Source: Megalobrama amblycephala (lineage: Eukaryota > Chordata > Actinopteri > Cypriniformes > Xenocyprididae). Taken from it: a stretch of DNA of 64,000 nt. Made by a program: the position numbers and the translations under genes. The notes under the pieces are model-generated. The model was not told where the DNA came from. It made no database searches and saw only the letters and a program-made list of their open reading frames with translations. Position 1 is the stretch's first letter. Every line of letters begins with the position of its first letter. The DNA lies in the NCBI RefSeq assembly GCF_018812025.1, contig NC_063063.1:1356001-1420000 (forward strand), written 5' to 3'. This document shows, one piece after another, positions 1 through 22,380 of the stretch.

Positions 1-572
1 TTCCTTATATGACTTTCTACTTGAATAACCTTCTACTTTTAGAAGTGTTTTTTTAGTTATACTTTCTGAAAAAGGTTGGAAAGCTTCAATCCTCAACGCT
101 GGCAAAAACAATCTCAGACATTCTCACAGTGGCTTTTGTTCAGGAGTTTTCCAGGAAAATATCAAGAATCCCTTTCATTTCCAGTTTTGTGACCTAGCAG
201 CAGTAGTGGACTTTTAAGCAATATCCAAAACTGAAAATTGTGTCTTAATTTACTCTTTTGAGCTTTTAAAAAGGTTTAAAAGCTCAAACATGCTGGTTGC
301 CAGAAACTTCATGAATAAGTCCTGGATCCAGAGATGTTTCTGTCCTGTAGTTGATCAGGGGTGCTGCTCGTCTCCAGATGCTTGTGGCTTGTGTTTTGGA
401 TAGACATTTTGAGGGAATGTAGGGTCAGGATGCATGGAGCATTCATGCATTCATTATCTGTTCCTTTAAAGATGAAGTAATTTTCTCATACCTTTCTCAT
501 GAAAGCATAAAATAAACGTTAACTGAAATAAATTAAATGTATATAAAAAAAAAAGTTGTTTCTCTGTTTCAG
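1..572. other. Upstream intron of the fringe gene, no feature seen
   Basis: This is AT-rich sequence to the left of the first recognisable fringe exon. It ends in a pyrimidine-rich tract and an AG acceptor at 571-572. I see no exon, structured repeat or RNA gene here. The missing 5' fringe exons (signal anchor and stem) must lie outside the window. Confidence 0.5.
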
Positions 573-3500
573 ACGTTTATCTTCACTGATGGAGAGGATA
601 AGGAGCTCAAGCAGAAAGCAGGTAGAGTCTCTTAAATAATCACCTTTAAACCATTTTACAGCTTAATATTAAGAGATTAAATCTAGGTGCCATAATAAAA
701 TCTCACTGCTCGACTAGCCGACCATCCTGACCCCATTCATGCTTCATTTCATCATGACATGGACTGTGTGTCATGTGAAATTATGTAATGTCTAAACACC
801 CTGATGTCATAAATCATGAAACCATAAGTGGTCTGTCATTGTCTCCTCAAGGGCTCAACATCATCAACACCAACTGCTCCGCGGCGCACACGCGTCAAGC
901 CCTGTGCTGCAAGATGTCCGTGGAGTATGACAAATTCATCGAGTCACAAAAAAAGTTGAGTTCATCTCTTCAAGCTCCCAATGCATGAAATCACGGCATA
1001 CAGTCATTATCAGCAGATGTTTCATTCATTTACATTAAATCTTTAGATTTTTGAAATGCGTCTCTTATGCTTATCAAGGCTGCAGTAATATTGTGAAATA
1101 TTTTTAGACATTGCTCTTTAAATATATTTAGGGGCCAAGCACGTGCCAAGCAAGTATTCGTTGGCGTCCATCTTCTGCTCTGGAAGTCTTTGGCAGCTTG
1201 CGGGAAAGTTATGAAATTTGGCACTCTGATAGAGGCCGGTCTGAACTGTCACCATACCAAATTTGGAGTCTCTAACTCAATCCCTCTAGCGCCACCAACT
1301 GTCCAAACTTGCACTCATATTTATGCTAATAACTTCTGTATGGGCTAGAAAACTATAAATGATTTTTCCTCTGATTCCGTGGCTCAAGGCGATTCGATTG
1401 CACCCTATGACACCATTTTCCGTCATGAAAATTTTGAATTTTCCAAAAAACCTACCTTTTCGAAATCTTCCTAGGCCGCTGCTCCGATTTGCATGAAAAT
1501 GGAACCAGATCATCTTCAGACCATGCTGACAAAAAGTTCAAGAACTCAAGTCGAATTCAAGTCGATTTTAGACGTAAGGCTCTATCTCTGCAACACTTTA
1601 TTGTATTCAGACCAAACTTAGCCCGTGTCATCACAAGCATGACCTGAGATTACATGCTGCGTTTCGGCACAGCGCCACCTACTGGACCGGAAATGAGAAT
1701 GACGATCGGAAACTTCTGAACATGAGTTTGTCCAAAAATCATAAAAGTGGTCTTGTTAGAATCGGGGCGTCATGCCAAGTTGAATTATATGACGGCCATT
1801 TTGGATGTCAGCCTTTTTGAATTTTGTAGTAAAATGCTGTATTTTTCAAATGCATGAACATATCATTACGAAATTTGGTATGGGTCATAGGCACGAAGCC
1901 CTGAAGGAGTCTGAGAAGTTTCAGCGCCACCTAGTGATGAAAAAAATATTTACATGCTTATAACTTTGGATGTGGTTGACTTATTCTCATGGATTCCTGA
2001 ATCCTTGCCGAGTCCAACGATACCAAACATTACCTTATGGTTAGTGCAACATTGTGATTTAGCGTTTAAACAATGTTTGTGAATATCTCCGAAACAGTTA
2101 GTCCAAACGAGACAAAACCACCATAGGAAAATCGAAAACATAGGTCGTTTACTGTATACTAATGGCTGAATGCCAAAATTTTGATAGTAAGTGGCAAAAA
2201 AATGCGATCAAAGTCAGGTGTGGGTCATTTTTTATGCATTTATACATGTAAATGTCTAAAACTCCTAAACGAAATTATATTTTCACCATATTTGACATGT
2301 TTATGTATGGGGGCACTCAAAAAAGCAGTGGGACTGCACCATTTGGTTGCGCTATAATTGAATAAAACATGAAATTGGCTGTAAATAAATTACTGTTGGT
2401 GTGATTGACTTCAAAATCACCATGCATTGTATTTGTCTCAGTTGCTGTCATAGCCCATTATGACATTGTTGGTAGGCTGCTAGCTTCCTTGTTTGCTTCT
2501 GTTGTGCTTGGCCCCTTAATTGCTGCTTTGAGCTATATTTTAAAATATAATTTATTTCAGTGAATTTTCAGCATCATTACTCCAGTCTTCAGTGTCACAT
2601 GATCCTTCAGAAATCATTCTGATATGATGATTTGCTGCTCAAGAAACATTTCTGATTATTATCAATAAGGGCTGTGTGATATTTATTGTCTACAATAATA
2701 TCGTAATTGTTGTTTTAACGATATGCAAGCTGACATTATCGAGTGCATCGCTCACTTCACATCCGTTCTGCAGGTGGTTCTGTCACGTGGATGATGATAA
2801 CTATGTGATCCTGCCCAGTTTGCTGGAGCTGCTGTCGTCATACTCTCACACACAGGACGTGTACTTGGGAAGACCCAGTCTGGACCACCCCATCGAGGCC
2901 GCCGAGAGGGTCAAGAGCGACGGATCGGTGAGCTCGGCTTGTCCTTTGACTGGAAAGAAAGAGCAGGTGTAATTAAGTGGGGGAAACTTTTGAATAGTAC
3001 TTTATTAATCTCTGTTCTGCAGGTGTCAGTGAAGTTCTGGTTTGCCACTGGAGGAGCTGGATTCTGCATCAGCCGAGGCTTGGCGCTCAAAATGAGTCCA
3101 TGGGCAAGGTACGTTCACTTCTACCCTTTGCTCAGTGATCTTGCTCTAATTATGCTGCTAAACAAGTTTTTACTTGGTAGGAAAGATTTAAACAAAACAT
3201 CCCTGGCATGCATGCATTCATGCCTGTTACCCAGATCCACTTTGCATGTAAACACATCTTCCTGCATTCTTGTCAGCTTTATTCAGTGAGCGCATGACTG
3301 ACATACAACGGTTTTGATATCAACACCTTGTAATTATATATTCAAGACACCATATATGCAAATTGTCACTGAGAGGCCTCTGAAACAGGTTTACATGCAA
3401 ATCGATATTTCTTTCTCTCCCACAGTCTTGGAAACTTCATTACAACTGCAGAGAAGATCCGCCTCCCAGACGACTGTACAGTAGGCTACATCATCGAGGC

Positions 3501-6500
3501 CTTGCTGGAAGTTCCTCTGACACACACAGGCTTGTTTCACTCACACCTGGAGAATCTCCAGAGACTTCCTACGGACAACATACTCAAACAGGTCAGATCG
3601 CTGAGAGGACCTCGGGATAAAAGAGTGGGGATTTTTCCAAATGTTCAGCATAACGTATAATAGAGATACTGCAAGTTTGTTTTCAACAGTTACACTTGTA
3701 AATTTAGCTGCAAGCAGGGCTCAAGCATTTTAAGGCCTTTAAGCACATGCGTAAAAAGATTTTTGTTTTATTTAGCAAACCTGTAACCATCTCAATCATA
3801 GATGGAAAAGACCATTTACAGCCAACACAGGCAATTTACCATATGAAATATATGGTTTTTAAAGCTTTTTAACAGTTATCGAGGTTAAGCCAAAAACCTT
3901 GGACTAGTTCGCCAAAGTTGGTTTTTGAAATAATCTCTAATATTTAATGAACAACCTGATGGACAGTGGTGGTTTAGAGGCAAAGTTGCTCAGAATGAGG
4001 AGTTCTACCATGTGGTACGAGAAAAACGCAAAGTAGCCGATATCTTTCAAATTTCTCACAGGCTTCTGGGCCGTGAGTCAAACAGGCCCAGATTTCATTC
4101 CAGTCGGCCTCCGTTAACCTTGTCTGATAGCTGCTCAAACTTCATTGGCCGATGGCGGACATGTTTTTTGAGAAGCGTCAGTGTCCTCATAGACAATCAT
4201 GGCACCTCGGACAAAGACACTGTATGCCAATTTTCAAGTCAGTCGGACTAACGGTGAAGTAGTTGCTGTTTTTTTTTCCTGTTATAGCACCACCAAGTGG
4301 CCAGTCACCGCATCCTTTTTCATGCAACCACAGAATGAGCTCCTACATAGATGTACCAAGTTTGGTGAAAATATCTCATTCAGTTCACAAGTTATAGCCA
4401 TTTTAGTAAAAGAGGCTCCGCCCACTTTGAAACGTTTTGGCGGCCCATAGAGACCGTGAATTGAAATTTCAACTTTTTTTTTGATAATTATTGACAATCA
4501 GACTCTAGAAAATCTTGCTGCACTGGTTTGGTTCTGATCGGGTCAAAAACCTAGGACTAGTTCGCAAAAGTAGGTTTTTCAAAAAATCCAAAATACCCCA
4601 AAAATTCGACATTTTGTACTTTTCACCGCTGTAGCGCCCCCATCAGCCTGATTGGGGTGAGCCTTGGTGACGTTGTAGACGGTGTGAGTACTACCAGCCC
4701 TCACAGATTCAAGTCTTTATGACTTACGGTTTGGTCTGCCCAATCACTTTTACGGGAGAAATTTTAAAGGGCACCTATTATGCAAAATTCACTTTTACAT
4801 GGTGTTTGACCATAAATGTGTGTTGGCAGTGTGTGAGCAAAACCACCCTAGAATGAGAAAAATCCACCCAGTGGTTTTTTTACAATCTCAATAATTCATA
4901 AGCACTGTCTCAGAACGCCCTGTTCTAAGATTGCTCTCACTGTGACGTAGAATTGCACTAAGCCCCACCCACGTGGTTTGATTGACAATCTGGTGGCATA
5001 GACCCCGCCCTCGGTGATCTGTCAACCATCCTCCATTGTTTCAACGACAGCCGGTAATGTCTCCTAAGAAACATAAGTGTTCTGTTGTGGGATGTAATAA
5101 TGAACATAGTAGTTTTCACTTACTTCCGACATCAGAGCCACTGAAAACGCAGTGGATGGATTTTATTTACGAAGGAAAGGCGCCACTCAAAATTCCAAAA
5201 TATGTTTATGTTTGCGCGAATCATTTTTTGACTGACTGTTTTAAGAACGAGGGTCAATTCAAAGCAGGTCTTGCTTCAAAGTTAATCCTCAAGTGTGGAT
5301 CGTTGCCTACTGTTCGCGATCCAACGTCACCTCCAGAAGAAGTAAGTGTATTTAATGTTTTTTGAGCAAATAGTCATTTCAGTCGATGTCAGCCAGTTCA
5401 ATAACAAATGCGTCTAAAGTTCTTGTCGTCGTCGTAGAATGTCTGTATAATTTAAACCTTGTTTGTATAGTGTGTATCCACACGTATATATATATATATA
5501 TATATTTTAAAGATATTGTATTAAAAACTGTGTATGTTTACTTAGCAAACGTTATCACAGTATTTGTGTTTGTAGTTTCAAAAAATTGCGCGAACGTTAT
5601 CACAGTGTGTGTGTTGCACATCCATAATTGCAAAGGGGACGCGATTAAAACTCTATAAGTACATACATGTATCAAATAAGCATTCAGAGACGTCCTGCTC
5701 CATTCTCAATTGTGTTTCTTCTGCCGGAGTCTCTTCATCATCTGGGTCTGATTCCGGTTCAAACATGTACGGCTGAATGCCATACAAAACAGCGGGTCTC
5801 TCACTCTCAGCCATTCTGCTTCTACCGACTGTTTATTGCCATAGGTATGCAAGTTACGCCCTCATCCAAAGGCAGGGCGGGGATATGCAGCTCATTTATA
5901 TTTAAGGTGGTACACACCAAAACAGCTCTTTTTAAAACAGGCCCCAAAAATGACATTTTCAAATGGTTATAATAAATTAACTGTGGGGTATTTTGTGCTG
6001 AAACTTCACAAATACATTCTGGGGACACCCAAGACCAATATTACATCTTGTAAAAAGGGGCATAATAGGTGCCCTTTAACAATTACGATAGGGTTTCAGA
6101 GCTGCGCGCTTGAACCCCTAAAAATATTAACCCTATAAAGCCTACTTTAAATACGCAGAATTCAAAGGCCTCTAAATTATCAACAAAAGATTTTTTTATA
6201 TATATATAATTTTATACAAGATTTATTGTTGAAATGCATTTGAAAAATTACATTTTTTCCTGACAATGTCAGGCTTTACAGGGTTAATATTGTAGCACCC
6301 TGGTTGTCAAAACAAGTGTACACTTCCAGCATTTATTGAGGGCTTGGCTTTGATCCCAGATTACTCCCACCCACCTACTTGGCCCCATCTGTGTAAATAT
6401 ATATCCTACTTACATAATACCTGCCTACTTCAATCCCATGATGACCTTATGACTGAGATCCTCACAATTTCTGTGTTACTTTGCTTTCCTCCATAGGTGA

Positions 6501-7477
6501 CCCTCAGTTATGGTGGATTCGAGAACAGGAGGAATGTGGTCAGTGTCGGGGGAGTGTTCTCATTGGCTGAAGACCCTTCACGGTACACAATATAAGTTTC
6601 AGTGCTGGATTTTATTAAAGAGGCCATTTTATGCTCATTTACAATGTTGTTTTTGTGCTCTACTAGATTGAATGTTGATTTTTCTCCTCATATTCTCCAT
6701 TGTTGCAGCTCCTCTCTTCCCAGTCTGTCAGTAACGCTCTGTTTAGTTCCTGTCTCTATGAAGCCCCTCCTTCTGAAAAGCACAATGTGCTCTGATTGGT
6801 CGGCTGGAGCAGTGTGTTGTGATTGGTGTTTGGGAAATGTCCCGCCCCTTACCATAACCGCCAGTTTCAACACACTACTAACTAACTCAACCAGGCCCCG
6901 CCCCTTTATTCTGCATATGCATTATTTAAATGAGGAATATTGTGAAGAAATCTCAATGGAGGCGTTTCAGGGAGTTCAGAAACACTCCCACTGGAAAAGC
7001 ATTTTTAATGCTTTAAAAAGCAACAATACACACTAAAGAAAGTTAAAAATGTTTTTTAAAAAAGCTTCATACGTCCTCGGGCATAAAATGTAAGTTGCGC
7101 TCATCTTTTCTTCCCTATTGTGACGTATATCCGAGTGAAATTGCTTCTCAAACAAGAACAAATGTCGGGCGGGGCTTGATTCTGTCTGTGTGGAATTGAT
7201 TGGATGGTTGTGGTTTGCAATTGGTGGATCTCATGTGAGTGACAGGTTGCCCCGCCCTCATCATCAGAGAAGAGATGTTGCCGCAAGAGAGAGGAAGATA
7301 CTATGATTCAAGATTATGAGGAACCTGAATTTAAATCATTTAATACTATACATATAATAAACTGCAATATTCTATTTCATGGTGACTTTAATCAACCATT
7401 ATCTCTTCAGGTTTAAAACGGTTCACTGCCTACTCTACCCAGACACTGAGTGGTGCCCACGCAAGACTCGTCACTGA
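573..7477 (+). CDS. rfng: Fringe glycosyltransferase, radical fringe type, 3' part
   Basis: Exons read as 573-621, 852-954, 2774-2927, 3023-3108, 3426-3591, 6497-6582 and 7411-7477. They total 711 nt, all phases agree, and the frame ends at TGA 7475-7477, giving 236 residues. Family members have roughly 330-380, so the N-terminal signal anchor and start are left of the window. The metal-binding triple-aspartate motif is visible in [10 protein letters not shown] (exon 3). Other fringe hallmarks are [47 protein letters not shown] and the C-terminal [12 protein letters not shown]. Family knowledge: a Golgi GT31 beta-1,3-N-acetylglucosaminyltransferase that extends O-fucose on Notch EGF repeats. 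The radical rather than lunatic or manic call rests mainly on the neighbour dcxr and on [11 protein letters not shown]. Fringe itself is near certain; the paralogue is inferred. The introns are full of DNA elements. Confidence 0.88.
1027..2665. repeat. Dispersed fish MITE split by a later insertion
   Basis: The flanks 1027-1130 and about 2530-2665 read as two halves of one dispersed element that recurs in this window at about 12.56, 16.95, 24.82 and 46.5 kb. The left half has AAGGCTGCAGTAATATTGTG. The right half has CATCATTACTCCAGTCTTC and TCACATGATCCTTCAG. They are separated by the element at 1131-2525, so this copy is older than that insertion. It lies in a fringe intron. Confidence 0.6.
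1131..2525. mobile_element. TIR DNA element with 3-bp TTA target duplication
   Basis: The ends are perfect 12-bp inverted repeats, GGGGCCAAGCAC at 1131-1142 and GTGCTTGGCCCC at 2514-2525. Both flanks carry TTA (1128-1130 and 2526-2528), a TWA-type duplication. The interior has no long ORF. It contains several 'gcgccacctactgg'-like stretches, including one at 1671-1685 that matches the CTCF core consensus on the minus strand. It is non-autonomous and inserted inside an older MITE. Confidence 0.75.
5057..5341 (+). CDS. Orphan THAP zinc-finger exon of a transposon
   Basis: The ORF opens at 5036; I prefer the second ATG (5057, MSPKKHKC) because THAP domains start close to the first zinc cysteine. 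The C2CH ligands are visible as CSVVGC and, about 45 residues on, VCANH. The family tryptophan (TQWMDF) and the HFxxxxF pattern (HFLTDCF) are also present. After ...TSPPEE comes a strong donor, GTAAGTG at 5342, so this looks like a first coding exon whose downstream partners are gone. Family knowledge: THAP domains bind DNA and are used by P-, Kolobok- and ISL2EU-type transposases as well as by host factors. Its position just inside the left terminus of a TTAA-flanked element argues for transposon origin. The domain is intact but probably not functional. Confidence 0.7.
5653..5814 (-). CDS. Short acidic ORF of the same element, opposite strand
   Basis: The 53-residue ORF starts at ATG 5812-5814 and ends at TAG 5653-5655. 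It reads [10 protein letters not shown], then [18 protein letters not shown], then ...[10 protein letters not shown]. The PYMFEPE motif followed by an acidic stretch and QDVSE resembles the start of cysteine-rich proteins that annotation pipelines call 'P2X7-like' in fish; this is from memory and unverified. It points inward from the right terminus, opposite to the THAP exon. Probably a first exon that splices out near the QDV codons (GAC|GTCTCT). Partial or relic. Confidence 0.45.
   Translation of the reverse strand: MAESERPAVLYGIQPYMFEPESDPDDEETPAEETQLRMEQDVSECLFDTCMYL
6127..6287. mobile_element. Small MITE with TTAACCCT ends
   Basis: The short inverted ends TTAACCCTATAAAGCCT (from 6127) and its near-complement AGGCTTTACAGGGTTAA (to 6287) enclose about 160 bp of AT-rich sequence with no ORF. 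It lies in the sixth fringe intron covered here. Confidence 0.6.
6583..7410. repeat. Last fringe intron, dispersed elements with CCAAT-rich segment
   Basis: Most of this intron reads as dispersed non-coding elements. The segment at about 7085-7290 contains ATTGATTGGATGG and GCAATTGGTGGATC and reappears inverted at about 10155-10350 in dcxr intron 1. The 144-aa ORF that spans 6602-7036 shows no protein features and crosses repeat sequence, so I do not call it a gene. Confidence 0.5.
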
Positions 7478-8318
7478 CCTCTGGGATACGAGTGCCTCGT
7501 CACGGAGCAGAGACCTTCGCAAGCTCGACTTCCATAAAACTCTTTATACCAAAATAATACTGAGCTGGTTGGTGGTTTGCAAAGTGTTTTTTGGTACTTT
7601 CTATGTTTATATGGTGAAACAGGGTGGCTGTAATTTATTGTTGTCCTGAAATATTGTGTTTTTGAGAAGTGCCAGCTGGTTTACTTATACTGAGCGTTTG
7701 GGAAGGATTGTGCTCTCTGTTAGATTTACTGGGGGATTTTTCGTTGGAATGATTCAAGCCTTTGACATCATCTTTATAGAGTTGTCTTTTTCCTAAGGGT
7801 CATAAATATGCCAGGTGCAATCCTTAAAATTTGTGTGCAAGATGGACGAGAAAAACAGTATTAATGCAGTTTTATAGTATTTTGTTTCCAAGATTTATGC
7901 AACCACCAGCTCATCTACTGCCAATGCTTGCAGCTTGCGTTCTTATTCAGAGTCTCGAGATGTGCAGGCTAAAACTCCTGGAGGGAAAATATACAGACCA
8001 AAAGCAATTGTTGCAACCAGTCCAAGTCTTGCTAATTTATCCATTGCTTGCCATTTATATTTAACAAACATGACCGTTTAAATGTGTTTTATGTGCCGTT
8101 CAAATGATCCTTCTGATATTTGCACAAACACGTTCCTCACTGCAGGCCAGTGGTTTGCGTAAACATGCCAAAACTACACTAACGGTGACAGACATGTTGT
8201 AAATGTGATCTCCGATGACACTACCAAATGCTTTTTCAGTTGAATGTCTTTGCACCTGTTTTTTTTTTTTTTTTTTTATCTGATGACTGATAATGTTGTA
8301 AAGTATGATTTTCATTTT

Positions 8319-8324
8319 AATAAA
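8319..8324 (+). terminator. Candidate fringe polyadenylation signal
   Basis: AATAAA occurs about 840 bp after the stop codon, followed by a T-rich stretch. A second AATAAA at 8610-8615 is an alternative. Neither has been tested. Confidence 0.35.
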
Positions 8325-8697
8325 TTTATTTATTATGCATGTGCCAGTGTATGCATGATTCGTTTGAACATGCCTGTTACTGCAATGTGGTTTATAAGAT
8401 GTCCTGCGTGGAAACTGGAAAGTAGTTGATTTATTATTCCATGAATTATTTTCTTCTCTCAAATCCACTCCGACAGTCTCTCCTGAAGTTCATGCACTCA
8501 AACATATTTCCAAAACCTAGTTCTTGCAGCTTATTCCGTAAAAGCTCATGGTATTTGATTATCAGGGAATGTACGAACTGATAAAATGTTCTATACGTTG
8601 CTTATTTGCAATAAATAATAAAATGCATAATGTAATTATGCACGGCAGTGAATTCATTTGCTCTAAAATCTTGATATTTTAGCCATTTTATGATCTG

Positions 8698-8969
8698 TAA
8701 ACCCAAAAATGAAAATTTTGTCATCATTTACTCACTCTCAAGTTGTTTCAAACCTGTATAAATGTCTTTGTTCTGCTGAACACACAGGAAGATGTTTGAA
8801 AGAATGTTGAGATACAAATACTATGGTAGTCAATGGGGGGCGAGATCTGCTTGATTAAATATCTTCCTTTGTGTTTAGCAGAAGAAAGAAATTCATACAG
8901 GTTTGGAACAACTTAAGGGTGAGTAAATGATGACAACATTTTCATTTTTGGGTGAACTATCCCTTTAAA
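8698..8969. mobile_element. Fold-back MITE (TTAGTTCACCC-type superfamily)
   Basis: Long imperfect inverted arms fold around a centre near 8830 (CAATGGGGGGCGAG). The right end carries the family signature GGGTGAACTATCCCTTTAA; the left end lacks the matching terminus. Similar hairpins lie near 22.4, 23.7, 28.5, 32.4, 35.0 and 37.9 kb, with truncated pieces at 47.4 and 51.4 kb. Confidence 0.65.
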
Positions 8970-9326
8970 GGACCTTTTGTTATTCTGTCTGTTGTTTTTC
9001 CATCGCATACTACAGTATGTAGCACGGGTAGTAGTCTATACTAACTGTGAAGAAGACGACACACTTTCTATGGTGAGTTGGTCATGTGACAATGTTTTCT
9101 GAACGTTCAGCTTACTATCGAGTCTACTACACTGGAGTGAACTTCGCTCAGTTCACTGACTTGTCAAACAAACATCAGATTGAAACTGAGGTAAAGTAAG
9201 CGTTCATGCAACATTTTCGCTCTCAGCACATCGGTTTCGCCTGAAAACAACTTTTTTGTACTTTCAGTTTCACTAGAGTAGTTTATAACAGATTGTGTGG
9301 CTGAACTTGGACTGGAGACAGAAAGT

Positions 9327-20085
<10,759 letters not shown>

Positions 20086-20380
20086 ACATCATCAAGCACA
20101 GGCGATTGAGCCCGGAGGGACGCATTTCACCTGTTACAACACTTCATATTCGCAACATCTCTTCCTCATTGATTTGTCTCTGTTCTTCACACAAAGCTAT
20201 CATGGAATATGGAGCATCGGTTGCTCTTATAGTGGCATTTTTGTAACTGTATGGAAACGAGCAGCATGAACATTCCACTAAATATCTCCTTTGGTGTCCG
20301 AATATTGAGTAAATGATAACAGAGGGTGAACTAATCCTTTTGATGCAACATACTAGACAAGCTTGTATAATTAGCAAGAC

Positions 20381-20386
20381 ATTAAA
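20381..20386 (+). terminator. Candidate dcxr polyadenylation signal
   Basis: ATTAAA about 300 bp after the dcxr stop. It is the common variant hexamer and the best candidate close to the stop. Confidence 0.3.
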
Positions 20387-20774
20387 CTGAATTGAAGCGT
20401 TTAAGAGCTGTTGCTTTATTGACCTCCTCATATGTTCCTCATGAGACTGTGAAGGTCTCTCCTTCTAGCCACTTCCAGTTGCCATGACAATACAGTGGAT
20501 TTTATGTCCTGTAGTATCATGTACGGCCAGAAGAGATCAGCATTCACACTCACAGTGTAGTGATTAAATCCAGATATCCTGACCAAATTTATATGCATAG
20601 CGCTTTTCACAATGCACATTGTTTTGTTTATAATATCTTAATATCTTCAAGTCGCTTTTAGCAGATTAGAGCTGTTATAATATAGTTTATATTTTCAATG
20701 AAGCAAGCAATCAAGCAGTCGAGATGTGCTGTTTATCACTTTACATGAGTGTACTGTATGTATATGATATACTT

Positions 20775-21186
20775 ATATGTGACCACAAAACTAGCCATAA
20801 GGGTACATTTTTTGAAGTTGAGATTTATACATCATCTGAAAATTGAATACATAGGTTTTCCATTAATGTATGGTTTGTTATGATAGGTCGAGATACAACT
20901 ATTTGCAAATCTGGAATCTGAGGGTGCAAAAAAATCTAAATATTGAGAAAATCACCTTTAAAGTTGCCCAAATGAAGTCCTTAGCAATGCATATCCACTC
21001 ACAAAAATATATTTTTGATATATTTATAGTAGGACATTTACAAAATATCTTCATGGAACATGATCTTTACTTAATATCCTAATGATTTTTGGCATAAAAG
21101 AAAAATCAACAATTGTATTGTTGGCTATTGCTACAAATATATCCATGCAACTTATTACTGCTTTTGTGGTCCAGGGTCACATATAT
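20775..21186. mobile_element. TIR element, ATATGTGACC...GGTCACATAT ends
   Basis: The inverted ends ATATGTGACCACAAAA and TTTTGTGGTCCAGGGTCACA bound about 410 bp of AT-rich DNA. This type of end ('tgaccctggaccacaaaa') is very common in fish genomes. The copy is non-coding. Confidence 0.75.
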
Positions 21187-21272
21187 CCAACTTTACAGTT
21201 TACATTTTGCGACAATATAAACATTCATGCAGCCAAGATTTGCTGTATTGCTATTATATAAAAAAAAGGCCT

Positions 21273-21620
21273 TAAATGGGACCTATTATGCCCCTTCACA
21301 AGATGTAATATAAGTCTCTGGTGTCTCCAGAATGCATCTGTGAAGTTTCAGCTCAAAATACCCCACAGATCATTTATTATAGCTTGTCAAATTTGCCTCT
21401 ATTCGGGTGTGAGCGAAAACACGCCGTTTTTGTGTGTGTCCCTTTAAATGCAAATGAGCTGCTGCTCCCGCCCCCTTTCCAGAAGAGGGCGGAGCTTAAA
21501 CAGCTCAACAACAACAAAGCTGGAGAATCTCACGCAGCCAAAATGAGGATTGTCAGTAACGGTGTTCAGTTCAATTTATTAAATGAAGTAAAGCACAGGG
21601 TCAGAAGTGTAAGGGTAAAA
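21273..21620. mobile_element. Terminal fragment related to the TTAA/THAP element
   Basis: GGGACCTATTATGCCCCTTC followed by ACAAGATGTAATATAAGTCT and TGTGAAGTTTCAGCTCAAAA matches, in reverse orientation, the right end of the element at 4768-6075 and the start of 35.40-36.36 kb. No opposite terminus was found. Confidence 0.6.
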
Positions 21621-22380
21621 CATGAATAGATTTATTAATTAATGCATTCCTCATCTAAAACATTTTTTTTTTTGTAAATATACTATCTTACATCATGGAA
21701 ATGTCTTTTGGCAGCTGTGAAGATCATCATCTTTTTTTGTCCATTTTGAGAGTTATTTACAAAGTTAGGTGAGAGAAAGGAAGTGCTGCAGCACCGATAC
21801 TGTTTGTGACCACGTAGACAACTCGCACCCAACAGCCAATCACGTCACGGACGAACGCCCACACTCACGCCACATGCAGACATGTACTAACAATTTCCGT
21901 AGTGGGAACGATCAAGAACAAATGCCCATGCATGTCCTTCAATTAAAGAGACATTCAGGCTTCTCGTTGTGGCATGCAAGTCATTTGTTCAAAGAGATTT
22001 TGGATTGTGAAGCTGTAACATAAACCCTTCATCACAGATCAGGATCAAGGTTGTTCATCTGTACATAGAAAACTAGAAAAGAAAGAAAAACACTGACTTC
22101 ATCAATTAGTTTGTATCGACATAAAAGTAGAGACACAATGTTCACAGTTTTCTTCTCCAGTGATTGGAATGGCCAAGTTTTTAAAGAGTTGAGAAGAAGA
22201 AGAAAATATCTAGTGTTCATGACTGCTTTGAAGTCAATATGAAATCAAACAGACCCTATTTAATCTTTGTAGTCTATCATCAACTTACAAAACTAAATTT
22301 ACTTCCACTACAACAATTTTCACAATCCAAACAATTCCCAACGTTGCAGATGTGAAATGGGTCGCGGTTTCATGTTGACT

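Larger units (their letters stand above)
4768..6075. mobile_element. TIR element with TTAA duplication carrying a THAP exon
   Basis: Inverted termini AGGGCACCTATTATGC (4768-4783) and its exact reverse complement (6060-6075) are both flanked by TTAA (4764-4767 and 6076-6079). The interior keeps a THAP-domain exon on the plus strand and a short acidic ORF on the minus strand, both pointing inward. No full transposase is present, so this is an internally deleted copy. TTAA duplications with a THAP domain suggest Kolobok. A THAP transposase plus a second ORF would also suit ISL2EU. Relatives occur at 21.28 kb and 35.40-36.36 kb. Confidence 0.75.
3705..6120. repeat. Dispersed element of the TAGCTGCAAGCAG type, interrupted
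   Basis: It starts with TAGCTGCAAGCAGGGCTCAA at about 3705 and appears to end in GCGCGCTTGAACCCC near 6117, with weak inverted similarity between the ends. The interior (for example GCACCACCAAGTGG at about 4289) resembles the element at 12.94-14.12 kb. It is split by the THAP-bearing element at 4768-6075. The termini are only approximate. Confidence 0.45.
7478..9326. other. Fringe 3' UTR and dcxr upstream region
   Basis: After the fringe stop the sequence is non-coding. Candidate polyadenylation signals AATAAA occur at 8319-8324 and 8610-8615. A fold-back MITE lies at about 8698-8969 (arms with TTTGTTCTGCTGAACACA; right end GGGTGAACTATCCCTTTAA). The remaining ~350 bp before the dcxr ATG should hold the dcxr promoter and 5' UTR, but I see no clear TATA box. 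Confidence 0.55.

Noticed and set aside
6602..7036. 144-residue ORF in the last fringe intron
   Set aside because: It lies in dispersed repeat sequence, shows no domain and is not needed for the fringe frame.
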